From: Gammaproteobacteria bacterium UBA5078
GTDB lineage: Bacteria > Pseudomonadota > Gammaproteobacteria > Pseudomonadales > Pseudohongiellaceae
NCBI GenBank assembly: GCA_002416505.1
Contig: DIAM01000020.1
Coordinates: 161,077-225,076 of the forward strand
Reading direction: 5' to 3'
DNA: 64,000 bases
The notes below the pieces were generated by a model. The model worked only from the letters and a program-made list of their open reading frames with translations, was not told where the DNA came from and did no database searches. Position 1 is the stretch's first letter; each line of letters begins with the position of its first letter. Shown here in pieces: positions 45,827 through 56,664 of this stretch. The position numbers and the translations under genes are program-made.

Positions 45827-47044
45827 ATGAGACGCGTTGTAGTTACTGGTATCGGGATTGTTTCCTGTCTGGGGGCAGACAAACAAGCTGTACTGGAGTC
45901 ATTGCACGAGGGGCGCAGCGGCATCCGCTTCCGACCCGAATACAAGGAAATGGGTCTGCGCAGCCATATCGCAGGCTGGATCGATCTCGACCTATCGGCA
46001 CTGATTGATCGCAAGATTCTGCGCTTCATGGGCGATGCCGCCGCATTCGGCTATCTTTCGATGGAACAGGCCATCGCGGATGCAGGCCTTAAAGACGACG
46101 AAGTCTCCAATTATCGCACCGGCATTATCATGGGTGCAGGCGGCTCTTCATCACAAGACCAAGTAGAGGCTGCCGACATCCTGAGAACCCAAGGGGTTCG
46201 CAAGATTGGCCCCTACCGCGTCACGCGCACGATGGGCAGCACTGTGTCAGCCTGCTTGGCCACCCCATTCAAGATCAAGGGCGTCAACTATTCCATCTCC
46301 TCAGCATGTGCGACGAGCGCTCACTGCATCGGCAACGCCGTGGAACTGATTCAGCTGGGCAAACAAGACATGATCTTCGCCGGTGGCGGCGAGGCAGAGC
46401 ATTGGTCCTTGACCAATATGTTCGATGCGATGGGCGCTCTTTCCACTAAATACAATGAAACCCCCGATAAAGCTTCCCGCGCCTTCGACCAGGCCCGAGA
46501 TGGCTTCGTGATAGCGGGCGGTGGCGCGGTGCTCGTGATCGAAGCGCTCGATCATGCGATCAAGCGCGGCGCGAAGATCTACGCCGAAATCACGGGCTAT
46601 GGCGCAACCTCCGACGGCTACGACATGGTATCCCCTGGCGGTGGCGGCGGCGTCCGCGCGATGAAGATGGCCTGCGAAACCAGCGGCGGCCCAATCGATT
46701 ACATCAACGCCCATGGCACCAGCACACCGGCCGGGGACATATCCGAGATGCGTGCGGTCAAGGAAGTATTCGGCGATAACTGCCCAATCATCAACTCCAC
46801 CAAGTCGCTCAGCGGTCACTCGCTTGGCGCCGCGGGAGCACAAGAGGCGATATACAGCCTGCTGATGATGGAGAACAACTTCATCTGTGCGGCGGCAAAC
46901 CTCGAGAATCCCGACGAGGAAGCGGCAGGGCTCAATATCCCGCAAACGCGCATCGACAATATTAAGCTCGACCGCATCCTGTCCAACAGCTTCGGCTTTG
47001 GCGGAACGAATGCGAGCTTGGTTTTCGAGCGTTACCAACAATAA
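45827..47044 (+). CDS. fabB: 3-oxoacyl-ACP synthase I
   Basis: This 405-residue condensing enzyme has the Cys-His-His set of KAS I: Cys161 in [15 protein letters not shown], His in [11 protein letters not shown] and His in [11 protein letters not shown]. It elongates the cis-decenoyl intermediate made by FabA. Start [10 protein letters not shown] with AAGAGG upstream. It is likely co-transcribed with fabA and perhaps with the next small gene. Confidence 0.97.
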   Translation: MRRVVVTGIGIVSCLGADKQAVLESLHEGRSGIRFRPEYKEMGLRSHIAGWIDLDLSALIDRKILRFMGDAAAFGYLSMEQAIADAGLKDDEVSNYRTGIIMGAGGSSSQDQVEAADILRTQGVRKIGPYRVTRTMGSTVSACLATPFKIKGVNYSISSACATSAHCIGNAVELIQLGKQDMIFAGGGEAEHWSLTNMFDAMGALSTKYNETPDKASRAFDQARDGFVIAGGGAVLVIEALDHAIKRGAKIYAEITGYGATSDGYDMVSPGGGGGVRAMKMACETSGGPIDYINAHGTSTPAGDISEMRAVKEVFGDNCPIINSTKSLSGHSLGAAGAQEAIYSLLMMENNFICAAANLENPDEEAAGLNIPQTRIDNIKLDRILSNSFGFGGTNASLVFERYQQ

Positions 47045-47064
47045 GCGCCGTTCAACGAGGATCG

Positions 47065-47550
47065 ATGCTATACGTTAAGACAAAGCGACATCTAGGGTTG
47101 GCACTCTGCCAATGGCTGATTGCAACCCTAGCGATCGTGACCGGCCTCTCTACCGCCTCTGCGCAGAGCCTGCCCAGCGTTCTTTCTGGGCCACGCTTCC
47201 TCCCCGTCGATCAGGCCTTCAATGTCTACACCAGCCTGCCAGCGCCCGGCGTGCTAGCCGTCCACTGGCAGATCGCACCTGAGTATTATCTATACGTCGA
47301 TAAATTCGCCTTCTCCGTCTTAGAAAATGGCGAACCCCGTGAGTTCTCCCTGAGTCTGCCCGAGGCCAGCGCCCACAGCGACGAGTTCTTTGGGGATGTG
47401 CAGGTCTATTTCGAGGACATGGCGGCCCAACTCACCTTCGAGGGGGAGCCGCCCCACACAGAGATCGTCTTGCTCATCGAATATCAGGGCTGCGCTGAGG
47501 CGGGTTTTTGCTACACCCTGCAACGCCGTGAGATAGCACTGGTTTTATAG
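47065..47550 (+). CDS. Free-standing DsbD alpha (N-terminal) domain protein
   Basis: The 161-residue protein has a signal peptide (about residues 1-33) and one nDsbD domain: WQIAPEYYLYVDKFAF and the redox motif YQGCAEAGFCY, with Cys143 and Cys149 in the same spacing as the DsbD alpha-domain pair. The frame stops exactly at the domain end; the transmembrane beta and thioredoxin-like gamma domains of DsbD are absent, and the following 159 bp encode none of them. Position before aroQ-accB-accC is where pseudomonads carry full dsbD. It could accept electrons from another CcdA/ScsB-like protein. GAGG precedes the ATG. Confidence 0.85.
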   Translation: MLYVKTKRHLGLALCQWLIATLAIVTGLSTASAQSLPSVLSGPRFLPVDQAFNVYTSLPAPGVLAVHWQIAPEYYLYVDKFAFSVLENGEPREFSLSLPEASAHSDEFFGDVQVYFEDMAAQLTFEGEPPHTEIVLLIEYQGCAEAGFCYTLQRREIALVL

Positions 47551-47640
47551 TTCCTCGCCGCGCAACTTCCATCGACGCCGATCGAAAGCGTTCAATTCGA
47601 AGAAATTATGGTGAAATTAGAGCAAAAGTCTGAGAAAATG

Positions 47641-47668
47641 CCGACATAATTGCCGAACGCAGTATAAA
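47641..47668 (+). promoter_or_regulatory. Possible promoter of aroQ-accB-accC
   Basis: CCGACA (47641-47646) and TATAAA (47663-47668) are spaced by 16 bp and lie about 40 bp before aroQ. The -35 matches consensus at four of six positions. Confidence 0.35.
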
Positions 47669-47709
47669 GCACAAAATCGCCAGCTTCGCTGAAAAACGAG
47701 ACCATAATA

Positions 47710-48153
47710 ATGGCAACGATACTTGTACTACATGGCCCAAACTTGAATCTATTGGGCAGTAGGGAACCTGAGGTCTACGGCTCCGAGACTCTCGCCGACA
47801 TCAACGCACGCCTCAATTACACCTGCATAGAGGCCGGCCACCATCTGCAGCACCTGCAAAGTAACGCCGAATATGAGCTGATTGAACGCATCCATGATGC
47901 GCGCAAGGAAGGAGTTAATTTCATCCTCTTCAATCCCGCCGCATTCACGCACACTAGCGTGGCACTGCGCGATGCCATTCTTGCCGCGGAAATCCCCTTC
48001 ATCGAAGTCCATATTTCCAACGTGTACAAGCGCGAGGCCTTTCGCCACAAGTCCTATTTCTCCGACATCGCCGTCGGTACCATCACCGGACTCGGCAGCC
48101 AAGGCTATGACCTAGCGCTGCAAGCGGCGCTGCACCTTATTAAAAAGAATTGA
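47710..48153 (+). CDS. aroQ: 3-dehydroquinate dehydratase, type II
   Basis: The 147-residue protein starts [24 protein letters not shown], which contains the Asn, Arg and catalytic Tyr of type II enzymes. [17 protein letters not shown] and [22 protein letters not shown] complete the active site. It dehydrates 3-dehydroquinate in the shikimate pathway. First of a run of rightward genes through purD/coq7. Confidence 0.97.
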   Translation: MATILVLHGPNLNLLGSREPEVYGSETLADINARLNYTCIEAGHHLQHLQSNAEYELIERIHDARKEGVNFILFNPAAFTHTSVALRDAILAAEIPFIEVHISNVYKREAFRHKSYFSDIAVGTITGLGSQGYDLALQAALHLIKKN

Positions 48154-48192
48154 GCCCTTTAAACCCCCATAACACTGACAAGAGAAACTTTT

Positions 48193-48642
48193 ATGGATAT
48201 TAGAAAAGTCAAAAAACTCATCGAGTTACTAGAGTCATCCGACATCGCGGAAATCGAGATCAAAGAAGGCGAAGAGGCCGTTCGCATCAGCCGCAATTCT
48301 AAATTCGCACCAGCACAAGTCCACGCATACGCCCCCGCACCCACGCCGATCGCGGCTGCGCCAGCGGCGGCTCCCCAGGCCGAAGAGAGCCCAACCAAGG
48401 CATTGCGTGGCAATCTAATTAAGTCACCCATGGTTGGCACCTTCTACCGCTCCCCGTCTCCGTCCTCTCCTGCTTTTGTCGAAGTAGGTCAGCATGTGAA
48501 AGTGGGCGATGTTATCTGCATCGTCGAAGCTATGAAGATGATGAACCAAATCGAGGCCGATCACTCAGGCGTCGTGGAAGCCATTTTAGTGGAAGACGGT
48601 GAGCCGGTTGAATACGATCAAGCCCTAATCACCATCGTTTAA
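48193..48642 (+). CDS. accB: Biotin carboxyl carrier protein of acetyl-CoA carboxylase
   Basis: The 149-residue protein has an N-terminal [23 protein letters not shown], an Ala/Pro linker (residues about 40-65) and a C-terminal biotinyl domain with the biotinylation site [12 protein letters not shown] and the family thumb. It carries CO2 from AccC to the carboxyltransferase. 39 bp after aroQ; followed by accC. Confidence 0.97.
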   Translation: MDIRKVKKLIELLESSDIAEIEIKEGEEAVRISRNSKFAPAQVHAYAPAPTPIAAAPAAAPQAEESPTKALRGNLIKSPMVGTFYRSPSPSSPAFVEVGQHVKVGDVICIVEAMKMMNQIEADHSGVVEAILVEDGEPVEYDQALITIV

Positions 48643-48691
48643 GACCTAGGCACCGGCGTGCCTTTCATGTCACTACAAAAGGTTTGATTTC

Positions 48692-50047
48692 ATGCTAGAT
48701 AAAGTTCTGATTGCCAATCGCGGCGAAATTGCACTTCGAGTGCTCCGAGCCTGTAAAGAGCTCGGCATCAAGACAGTCGCGGTCCACTCCAGTGCCGATC
48801 GCGACCTCATGCATGTTCGGTTTGCAGACGAGTCGGTGTGCATCGGCCCGGCCAATGCGACTGACAGTTACCTGAATGTGCCGGCCATTATCAGTGCCAC
48901 AGAGGTCACTGATGCAGTCGCCATCCATCCTGGCTATGGCTTCCTGTCCGAGAACGCGGACTTCGCCGAGCAAGTCGAGAAGAGCGGGTTTATTTTCATC
49001 GGCCCACGACCAGAGACGATTCGCCTAATGGGCGACAAAGTGTCGGCCATCAAAGTCATGCGCGAGGCTGGCGTACCGACCGTGCCAGGCTCAAATGGCC
49101 CGATCGACGACAATAAAGAACGCACTCTCTCAATCGCCCGCGATATCGGCTACCCCGTTATCATCAAGGCCGCTGCCGGCGGCGGTGGACGAGGAATGCG
49201 CGTGGTGCACAGCGAGGCGGCCCTGCTCAAGGCCATCTACGTGACCCAGTCCGAGGCCAAGGCCTTCTTCGGCAGCGGCGTGGTGTATCTGGAGAAATTC
49301 CTCGAGAACCCTCGCCACGTCGAGATTCAGGTACTGGCCGACGGTCAGGGCAACGCAATACATCTGGGCGACCGCGACTGTTCTATGCAGCGCCGCCACC
49401 AGAAGGTGCTCGAAGAGGCTCCGGCCCCCGGCATTCCCGACCATATCCGCGCAGAGGTCGCTGCCACTTGCGTCAGAGCCTGCGAGAAAATGAATTATCG
49501 CGGCGCGGGCACCCTGGAGTTCCTGTATCAAGACGAGCAGTTCTACTTCATCGAGATGAATACGCGCGTGCAAGTTGAACACCCGGTTACCGAGATGGTG
49601 ACGGGCGTGGACATCGTGAAGGAACAACTGCGCATCGCCAGTGGCGAGAAGCTCTCTATCAAGCAGTCCGACGTGAAGATCACCGGCCATTCATTCGAGT
49701 GCCGCATCAATGCGGAAGACCCCGTGACCTTCCTGCCCTGCCCCGGCAAGATCAATTTATTCCATGCCCCTGGCGGCAATGGCGTGCGTGTTGACTCCCA
49801 TATCTACAGTGGCTATACCGTACCGCCGTATTACGACTCCTTGATTGCCAAACTCATCACTCATGGCGCCGACCGTAATGGTGCATTGGCGAGGATGAGC
49901 AATGCCTTGGACGAGTTATTGATCGATGGCATTCGCACCAATACGGCCTTGCACAAGGATATTATTCGCGATGCGGAGTTCCAAAAGGGCGGGGTAAACA
50001 TCCATTACCTCGAGAGTAAGCTGACCTCTCAAAATAAGACGAAGTAA
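48692..50047 (+). CDS. accC: Biotin carboxylase of acetyl-CoA carboxylase
   Basis: This 451-residue ATP-grasp enzyme begins [20 protein letters not shown]. It contains [57 protein letters not shown] and the C-terminal [10 protein letters not shown]. It carboxylates the biotin on AccB. Full length. Confidence 0.98.
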   Translation: MLDKVLIANRGEIALRVLRACKELGIKTVAVHSSADRDLMHVRFADESVCIGPANATDSYLNVPAIISATEVTDAVAIHPGYGFLSENADFAEQVEKSGFIFIGPRPETIRLMGDKVSAIKVMREAGVPTVPGSNGPIDDNKERTLSIARDIGYPVIIKAAAGGGGRGMRVVHSEAALLKAIYVTQSEAKAFFGSGVVYLEKFLENPRHVEIQVLADGQGNAIHLGDRDCSMQRRHQKVLEEAPAPGIPDHIRAEVAATCVRACEKMNYRGAGTLEFLYQDEQFYFIEMNTRVQVEHPVTEMVTGVDIVKEQLRIASGEKLSIKQSDVKITGHSFECRINAEDPVTFLPCPGKINLFHAPGGNGVRVDSHIYSGYTVPPYYDSLIAKLITHGADRNGALARMSNALDELLIDGIRTNTALHKDIIRDAEFQKGGVNIHYLESKLTSQNKTK

Positions 50048-50086
50048 GGGCATGCCACTTACTCGTCTGGCTAGAGCGCGACACTA

Positions 50087-50968
50087 ATGCCCTGGCAACA
50101 ACTCAAAATAAGCGTCAACGAGGCCGATGCCGCCCTTGTCGAGGATACTCTCGACGAGTGTGGCGCGGTCTCCGTCACCATGATGGATAGCGAAGATCAG
50201 CCTGTGTTTCAGGTCGATCTTGGCAGCACACCGATCTGGCAACACACCGAAATATTGGGCTTGTTCGCGCACGATGCGCCGATGAGCGATATCGTCGCAC
50301 GCGTGCACGCGCGCGTGCCCAGTAGCAAGAACGCCCCTATTGCGATCGAAGAGATTATCGACACCGAGTGGGAGCGCGTCTGCATGCAGGACTTCAAGCC
50401 TATGCGCTTCGGTGAGCGCATCTGGATCTGCCCAAGCTGGGAGACTCCACCTGACCCGAACGGCGTCAATATCATGCTAGACCCCGGCCTCGCCTTTGGC
50501 ACCGGCACACATCCCACCACCGCCCTATGCCTCGAATGGTTGGGCGAACAAGATTTGCATGGCAAGATCGTCATCGACTACGGCTGTGGTTCCGGCATCT
50601 TGGCGATCGCCGCGGCCTTACTTGGCGCAGACAATGTGATCGCCATCGACAATGACCCTCAGGCGATTCAGGCTTCCCAGAGCAATCGCGAGCTCAATGG
50701 CGTGCCCGCAGAACAGATGAGCGTGCACCTGCCTGGCGTACCGGGTCATCCCTTAGCCGATGTCGTGGTCGCCAACATTCTGGCCGGCCCTCTCGAGGAG
50801 TTAACCCCCGTCATCGCCGCATTGCTAAAACCCGGTGGTAAGCTCATCCTATCTGGGGTACTTTCCCAACAGACCCAATCGCTGCTAGACAGCTATCAAG
50901 CCTATTTCACTATGCTTGAACCGGCGCTGCGAGAAGAATGGGTTCGCGTCGAAGGAATTAGGCGCTAA
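50087..50968 (+). CDS. prmA: Ribosomal protein L11 methyltransferase
   Basis: The 293-residue protein has the PrmA N-terminal domain (MPWQQLKISVNEADAALVED) and a SAM-dependent domain with MLDPGLAFGTGTHPTTALCLEWL, VIDYGCGSGILAIAA and the NILAGPLEEL motif. It trimethylates L11. Standard position between accC and the DUF3426/dusB genes. Confidence 0.97.
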   Translation: MPWQQLKISVNEADAALVEDTLDECGAVSVTMMDSEDQPVFQVDLGSTPIWQHTEILGLFAHDAPMSDIVARVHARVPSSKNAPIAIEEIIDTEWERVCMQDFKPMRFGERIWICPSWETPPDPNGVNIMLDPGLAFGTGTHPTTALCLEWLGEQDLHGKIVIDYGCGSGILAIAAALLGADNVIAIDNDPQAIQASQSNRELNGVPAEQMSVHLPGVPGHPLADVVVANILAGPLEELTPVIAALLKPGGKLILSGVLSQQTQSLLDSYQAYFTMLEPALREEWVRVEGIRR

Positions 50969-50995
50969 CATCGATCGAAACAGCGTTTGCCCCTT

Positions 50996-52192
50996 ATGAG
51001 CCTTTTCATCACACAATGCCCTCATTGCCACACCTCGTTCAGGACCAGCGTCTCGCAGCTGCAATCCGCTGACGGCATGGTGCGCTGCGGGGCCTGTTTG
51101 CGCGTCTTTGCCGCCGACGACAACCTACTTCCCTCGGCAGACATTCGCACTATCAATCTCCCGACTCAAGATGACCTAGGGGAAGAGGAAGGCGAAGAAT
51201 TCGAGGCGCTTGACGAGCAATTGCCAATTTCCGAGCTAGACATCGAAGACGAGGAGCCGGAAGAGACCGGAGCCGTCTTTACTCTGGACATGGCCGACTC
51301 TCTTCCTAACCGCCTGAGCCCGAGCATATCTGCGAGCGAGCCATTCTGGCAATTGATCGAGGAAGACGACACTCCCGAGGATCTGCCAGCGGACGACACC
51401 GAGGACGACGACCCAATACAAGGTGTCGAGCCAGAACAAAATTTAGAGCCTGACCACGAAGAGTCAATAGAACCCTCGTTAGGAAACGCCGCGAACTCAC
51501 TCGACCAACATGAAGTCGACGTCACCCCTTCTGTGGCGAAAGCCGATGAGCACGCCCAGATTCGCTCTCGCATGACCGCGATCGACTTCGATGACGAGGT
51601 AATGAACGATAGTACGGATTCGAGGAGCTTTAGCCGCTTCAGCGCCGAGGAAATCGACGGGATCAGTGGCGCAGAGACGCCCCTAGAACTCGATTGGCGA
51701 GAGTCCCCGCGCCGCAACGGCTCTGCACTTATTCTATGGCTTCTCTGCCTGCTACTAGCGCTCGGCATCGCCGGGCAATATCTCTGGTTCAATAAGGATA
51801 GTTTAAGCCAAAACGCCCGCTTGCGGCCCTTGCTCGATGGAATGTGCAGCGCTCTTCGTTGCGAATTGCCGCCGCTGGTGAACATACGCGCCATAACAAG
51901 CGACACACTCGTCGTGCGCAGCCATGAAGAGATATCCAATGCCCTCTCCGTGAATTTCCAGTTCCACAACGACGCCACCTTCGCTCAACCCTTCCCCGGG
52001 CTCGCACTACGCTTCATGGACGCCGACGACACGCTCGTTGCGCAACGCCTGTTCGCACCGCAGGAATACCTGCCTGAGGGCGTGGCGGATTTAGGACTCA
52101 TGCCGCCGGGCTCCCCCATACAAGTCAGGCTAGACATCCTCGACCCTGGCAGCAAGGCCATCAACTACGAGCTAAGTTTCTTTGCGAACTAG
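50996..52192 (+). CDS. Zinc-ribbon/DUF3426 membrane protein
   Basis: About 398 residues from the ATG at 50996. An MJ0042-type zinc ribbon (CPHCHTSF ... VRCGACLRVF, four Cys) is followed by a long acidic, probably disordered region (about residues 50-230), one membrane helix (ALILWLLCLLLALGIAGQYLWF) and a C-terminal DUF3426 domain with paired Cys (MCSALRCELPPL). Found at this position in many gammaproteobacteria; function unknown. In Pseudomonas it lies between prmA and dusB as here. Confidence 0.88.
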   Translation: MSLFITQCPHCHTSFRTSVSQLQSADGMVRCGACLRVFAADDNLLPSADIRTINLPTQDDLGEEEGEEFEALDEQLPISELDIEDEEPEETGAVFTLDMADSLPNRLSPSISASEPFWQLIEEDDTPEDLPADDTEDDDPIQGVEPEQNLEPDHEESIEPSLGNAANSLDQHEVDVTPSVAKADEHAQIRSRMTAIDFDDEVMNDSTDSRSFSRFSAEEIDGISGAETPLELDWRESPRRNGSALILWLLCLLLALGIAGQYLWFNKDSLSQNARLRPLLDGMCSALRCELPPLVNIRAITSDTLVVRSHEEISNALSVNFQFHNDATFAQPFPGLALRFMDADDTLVAQRLFAPQEYLPEGVADLGLMPPGSPIQVRLDILDPGSKAINYELSFFAN

Positions 52193-52325
52193 CGCAGGTA
52201 ATCCCTAAATATATCTCCCACTGTGTCGATATAGACACAAACAGTCCCAATATGTGCCCTATTTTTACCTTCCTCGACTTGCGTCACATCGCTATTATGC
52301 TGAACAAGTTTAAATTGGACTCACT

Positions 52326-53315
52326 GTGAAAGAAGTAGGACCTGTGATTACTATTGGACAACATACACTCGAGGGTCGCGTCATTCTCGCTCCCATGGCG
52401 GGCATTACGGACCAACCTTTTCGAGACCTCTGCGTAGATCTTGGCGCAAGCCTAGCGGTGTCGGAGATGTTGACATGCAACTCCGAGTTATGGAGTAGCA
52501 GGAAGAACCGTACGCGCTACATTCACTCGGCCAATGGCAGCTTAAACTCTATTCAGATCGCCGGTTCGGATCCTTATATGATGGCCGATGCCGCGCGCAT
52601 GCATGAAGACCTAGGCGCCGATATCATCGACATCAACATGGGTTGCCCTGCGAAGAAAGTCTTGAAGAAGGCTGCCGGCTCGGCTCTCCTAAAGGACGTC
52701 GAACTAGTCACCCAGATACTAAAGGAAGTGGTCAACGCCGTTGCCATTCCCGTCACATTGAAGATTCGCACAGGGTGGTCGCCGCAGTCGCGCAACGGTG
52801 TACAGATCGCGAAGATCGCGCAGGACGCAGGCATCCAGCTATTGTCGGTCCATGGCCGAACCCGAGAGTGCCGTTTTGTCGGCGAGGTCGAGTACGACAC
52901 GATAAAGGCAGTCAAGGCAGCCGTCTCCATTCCGGTTATTGCCAACGGCGATATTAGCAGTGCGCACAAAGCCAAGCAGGTACTCGACTATACCGGAGCA
53001 GATGGCGTCATGGTCGGGCGTGCAGCACAGGGAAATCCGTGGATTTTTCAACAGATCAATCACTATCTCGCGACGGGGCAGAATCTCGCCAACCGTCCGA
53101 TCGAAGAACTCCGCACCACGCTATTGGCGCACCTGGAACAGCTACAGGCGCTATACGGAGACTTCAAAGGCATGTTGTTCGCGCGCAAGCATGTCGCTTG
53201 GTATACCGAGACTCTGCCAGGGTCCGAGCATCTGCGTCGCCGCTTCAATGCGCTGAACCGTTATGACGAGCAAGTCCGTGAGCTTTCGGACTACTTTGCA
53301 CCCTTGTTAGACTAG
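52326..53315 (+). CDS. dusB: tRNA-dihydrouridine synthase B
   Basis: The 329-residue flavoprotein starts at a GTG. It shows LAPMAGITDQPFRDLC, IDINMGCPAKKVLKKAAGSALL with the catalytic Cys, VHGRTRECRFVGEVEY and the FMN-phosphate motif DGVMVGRAAQGNPWIF. It reduces uridine in the tRNA D-loop. The dusB-fis gene pair is conserved through the gammaproteobacteria. Confidence 0.97.
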   Translation: MKEVGPVITIGQHTLEGRVILAPMAGITDQPFRDLCVDLGASLAVSEMLTCNSELWSSRKNRTRYIHSANGSLNSIQIAGSDPYMMADAARMHEDLGADIIDINMGCPAKKVLKKAAGSALLKDVELVTQILKEVVNAVAIPVTLKIRTGWSPQSRNGVQIAKIAQDAGIQLLSVHGRTRECRFVGEVEYDTIKAVKAAVSIPVIANGDISSAHKAKQVLDYTGADGVMVGRAAQGNPWIFQQINHYLATGQNLANRPIEELRTTLLAHLEQLQALYGDFKGMLFARKHVAWYTETLPGSEHLRRRFNALNRYDEQVRELSDYFAPLLD

Positions 53316-53328
53316 GAGGAAATCCACA

Positions 53329-53634
53329 ATGGGCTCCCTAAACGAACACGCAAGTCGAAGCTTTGGCCCTGTGGAAAACACTATGCCTATCGCAACAGCA
53401 CAACAGAAATCCAGCCTGCGCAGTGACGTCGAGAAAGCGATGCAACAGTACTTCGCGAACCTAGGAGACGAGTCGGCCTCCGACCTCTATCAGCTCGTGC
53501 TTCACGAGATCGAGGGCCCTCTGCTAGAGGCTACGCTACGCCACTGCGGCAGCAACCAAAGTAAGGCCTCTATCTTGCTTGGTTTGAACCGTGGTACCCT
53601 ACGCAAGAAACTGAAACAACACGGAATGTTGTAA
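53329..53634 (+). CDS. fis: DNA-binding protein Fis
   Basis: The 101-residue protein has a variable N-terminal arm and the Fis C-terminal HTH (LEATLRHCGSNQSKASILLG, then LNRGTLRKKLKQHGML). It is a nucleoid protein that bends DNA and activates rRNA promoters. AGGAGG lies nine bases before the ATG and 13 bp separate it from dusB, so both come from one transcript. Confidence 0.96.
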   Translation: MGSLNEHASRSFGPVENTMPIATAQQKSSLRSDVEKAMQQYFANLGDESASDLYQLVLHEIEGPLLEATLRHCGSNQSKASILLGLNRGTLRKKLKQHGML

Positions 53635-53665
53635 CCAGACTCTTGTCGTAAGCAGCCTCTGGTAC

Positions 53666-53684
53666 CCAGATAACACTGATCTGG
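53666..53684 (+). other. Small hairpin between fis and purH
   Basis: CCAGAT (53666-53671) pairs with ATCTGG (53679-53684) around seven bases. No T-run follows, so it is not a standard intrinsic terminator; it may attenuate or protect fis mRNA. Confidence 0.4.
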
Positions 53685-53733
53685 CGGCGCGTAACGGACC
53701 CCCGCCCACTCAGCCTAAGATAGACCTTCTCAC

Positions 53734-55329
53734 ATGCCCACATCGAATTCCGCCGTAGTTCGGCGCGCCCTCATCAGCGTGTCCGACAAGACCGGCATCG
53801 TCGCTTTTGCAAAATCACTGAACAGTGCCGGTATCGAAATACTCTCGACCGGCGGTACCTATAAGCTACTCAAGGCGGAACAGATCCCCGCTATCGAGAT
53901 CGCGGACTACACGGGTTTTCCCGAGATGATGGATGGCCGGGTGAAGACCCTGCATCCCAAAGTTCATGGCGGCATTCTCGCGCGGCGAGACATCGATCAG
54001 GCTGTGATGGAAGCCCATCAGATCCCCCCGATCGACCTCGTGGTAGTGAATCTCTACCCCTTCGAGGCGACCGTTGCCAATCCCGATTGCGACCTGCCGA
54101 CTGCCATCGAGAATATCGACATCGGCGGGCCTACCATGCTGCGCGCCGCAGCCAAGAATAATGCCTGGGTCGGCGTGATCGTGAATCCGAGTGACTACGA
54201 TCGAGTCCTCGCGGAGCTGAAGGAGAATAATGGGGCCCTTAGCGCCGCAACTCGCTTCGACCTCGCCGTGCGCACCTATGAACACACAGCCGCCTATGAC
54301 GCCGCAATTGCGAACTATCTTGGCCAACGTGTCCCGAGTGGCGCCGCAGAAGAGACGCTGCCAACGGCCTTCCCACGCACCTATTCGATGCAGTTCGTGA
54401 AGAGCCAAGACATGCGCTATGGTGAGAATCCTCACCAGAAGGCCGCGTTCTATGTCGAGAAGAACCCACAGGAGGCCAGTATTAGCACTGCGGTGCAGCT
54501 GCAAGGCAAGGCCCTGTCCTACAATAATATCGCCGACACCGACGCAGCGCTGGAATGTGTTAAATCATTCGCAGACCCTGCCTGCGTCATCGTCAAGCAC
54601 GCCAATCCTTGCGGCGTTGCCGTGGCCAGCGACATCGGTCGCGCCTACGATCTGGCCTTCCAGACCGATCCAACTTCTGCGTTCGGCGGCATCATCGCCT
54701 TCAACCGAGAGTTAGACGCGAACACGGCAAAGGCCATCGTAGAGCGTCAGTTCACCGAGGTAATCATTGCGCCTAGCGTCACCGCAGAGGCGCTGAAGAT
54801 CGTAGCGGCCAAGCAGAACGTGCGCGTACTAAGTTGCGGACAATGGGCAGCCACGCCACAAGACGCGTTCGACTATAAGCGCGTCAATGGCGGCCTCCTC
54901 GTGCAGGATCGCGATATCCATCAGATTACGGCGGCCGACCTCAGGCTCGTCAGCAAGCGTCAGCCTAGCCCGCAGGAAATTGAAGACCTGCTGTTCGCAT
55001 GGAAAGTGGCGATGTTTGTGAAGTCCAATGCGATCGTATACTGCAAGGACAAGCAGACTATCGGCATTGGCGCCGGCCAAATGAGCCGCGTCTACAGCGC
55101 TCGCATAGCGGGAATAAAGGCAGCCGACGAGAAGCTCGAAGTGCGCGGTTCGGTCATGGCCTCCGACGCCTTCTTCCCGTTCCGCGATGGCATCGATGCC
55201 GCAGCGCAGGCGGGCATTAGCGCGGTCATCCAGCCCGGTGGCTCGATGCGCGATGACGAAGTGATCGCCGCAGCAGATGAAGCCAATATGGCGATGGTGT
55301 TCACCGGCGTTCGTCACTTTAGACATTGA
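53734..55329 (+). CDS. purH: Bifunctional AICAR transformylase / IMP cyclohydrolase
   Basis: This 531-residue enzyme has an N-terminal cyclohydrolase ([48 protein letters not shown]) and a C-terminal transformylase with [38 protein letters not shown] and [18 protein letters not shown]. It carries out the last two steps of IMP synthesis. purD follows. Confidence 0.98.
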   Translation: MPTSNSAVVRRALISVSDKTGIVAFAKSLNSAGIEILSTGGTYKLLKAEQIPAIEIADYTGFPEMMDGRVKTLHPKVHGGILARRDIDQAVMEAHQIPPIDLVVVNLYPFEATVANPDCDLPTAIENIDIGGPTMLRAAAKNNAWVGVIVNPSDYDRVLAELKENNGALSAATRFDLAVRTYEHTAAYDAAIANYLGQRVPSGAAEETLPTAFPRTYSMQFVKSQDMRYGENPHQKAAFYVEKNPQEASISTAVQLQGKALSYNNIADTDAALECVKSFADPACVIVKHANPCGVAVASDIGRAYDLAFQTDPTSAFGGIIAFNRELDANTAKAIVERQFTEVIIAPSVTAEALKIVAAKQNVRVLSCGQWAATPQDAFDYKRVNGGLLVQDRDIHQITAADLRLVSKRQPSPQEIEDLLFAWKVAMFVKSNAIVYCKDKQTIGIGAGQMSRVYSARIAGIKAADEKLEVRGSVMASDAFFPFRDGIDAAAQAGISAVIQPGGSMRDDEVIAAADEANMAMVFTGVRHFRH

Positions 55330-55377
55330 TGACAAGCCTGCCCATGGCGGCAGCGCATAGAGACGAGATTGCAGAGT

Positions 55378-56664
55378 ATGAATGTATTGATCATCGGAAA
55401 TGGCGGACGCGAACACGCGATCGCCTGGCGTGTTAAACAATCGCCACAGGCAGGCAAGGTTTTCGTCGCGCCGGGCAATGCCGGCACGGCTTTGGAGGCC
55501 GGCGTGGAGAATGTCGCTATCGACACACTCGACTTTGCCGCCCTTGTCGCATTCGCCAAGGATAATGATGTCGGCCTCACCATAGTGGGACCAGAGGCAC
55601 CATTGGTAGAAGGCGTAGTCGATTTCTTTAGCGCGCAGGGTCTGCGCTGCTTCGGCCCCAATCGAAATGCCGCACAACTGGAAGGCTCTAAAGCGTTTAC
55701 CAAGGACTTCCTGAAACGCCACCGTGTGCCTTCGGCTGACTATCAGAACTTCACCGAGATCGAGCCCGCCTGCGCCTATGTTCGCGCGCAAGGTGCGCCG
55801 ATCGTTATCAAGGCCGACGGCCTTGCGGCGGGCAAAGGGGTCATCATCGCGCAGAGCATTGCCGAGGCCGAAGAGGCCATTCACGATATGCTCGCTGGCA
55901 ATAAGTTTGGCGACGCCGGTCATCGTGTCGTCATCGAGCAATTTTTACAGGGCGAAGAGGCAAGCTTCATCGTCATGGTCGATGGCAACAATGTGTTGCC
56001 GTTTGCGACCTCGCAAGATCATAAAGCGCGAGACGATGGTGATAAAGGCCCCAACACCGGCGGCATGGGTGCATATTCACCCGCTCCAGTCGTCACGCCA
56101 CAGCTGCACGAAAAGATAATGGCGCAGGTCATCATGCCCACCGTCAGAGGCATGCGCGAAGACGGCAACCCCTATGTGGGCTTCCTCTACGCCGGCTTAA
56201 TGATCTCGCCAGAGGGTGATATCAATGTCATCGAATACAACTGCCGCTTCGGCGACCCAGAGGCCCAGCCGGTCATGATGCGGCTGCAGTCCGATCTGAT
56301 CCAGTTATGCATGCAGGCCCTAGATGGAAGTCTCGATCAGGCCAATGCGCAATGGGACCCTCGCCCAGCGGTTGGCGTCGTGCTCGCCAGCGGTGGCTAT
56401 CCGGACAGCTATAACAAGGGCGACATCATCAGCGGTTTAGAGCTCAACAAGGATGCCGATCGTAAAGTCTTCCATGCTGGCACCCGTTTAGAGAAAGGCC
56501 AAGTCCTCACCAATGGCGGCCGCGTCCTATGCGCGACGGCCTTAGGCAAGAGTGTCACCGACGCACAGGCGGCGGCCTATGACTTGCTCAAACAGATACA
56601 ATGGCATAATGTTTACTACCGACGTGATATCGCCTACCGCGCCATAGCGAGAGAAAATGTCTGA
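55378..56664 (+). CDS. purD: Phosphoribosylamine-glycine ligase (GARS)
   Basis: About 428 residues from the ATG at 55378 ([17 protein letters not shown]); a TTG three codons upstream is less likely. ATP-grasp motifs include [39 protein letters not shown] and [17 protein letters not shown]. Second step of purine synthesis. The last 8 bp overlap coq7, so translation may be coupled. Confidence 0.98.
   Translation: MNVLIIGNGGREHAIAWRVKQSPQAGKVFVAPGNAGTALEAGVENVAIDTLDFAALVAFAKDNDVGLTIVGPEAPLVEGVVDFFSAQGLRCFGPNRNAAQLEGSKAFTKDFLKRHRVPSADYQNFTEIEPACAYVRAQGAPIVIKADGLAAGKGVIIAQSIAEAEEAIHDMLAGNKFGDAGHRVVIEQFLQGEEASFIVMVDGNNVLPFATSQDHKARDDGDKGPNTGGMGAYSPAPVVTPQLHEKIMAQVIMPTVRGMREDGNPYVGFLYAGLMISPEGDINVIEYNCRFGDPEAQPVMMRLQSDLIQLCMQALDGSLDQANAQWDPRPAVGVVLASGGYPDSYNKGDIISGLELNKDADRKVFHAGTRLEKGQVLTNGGRVLCATALGKSVTDAQAAAYDLLKQIQWHNVYYRRDIAYRAIARENV

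Noticed and set aside
46301..47041. 246-codon antisense frame within fabB
   Set aside because: A shadow of a highly conserved gene; no domain, no promoter.
54829..55941. 370-codon antisense frame across purH and purD
   Set aside because: It lies entirely opposite two well-conserved enzymes, has no recognisable domain or ribosome binding site, and is explained by codon bias creating open complementary frames.
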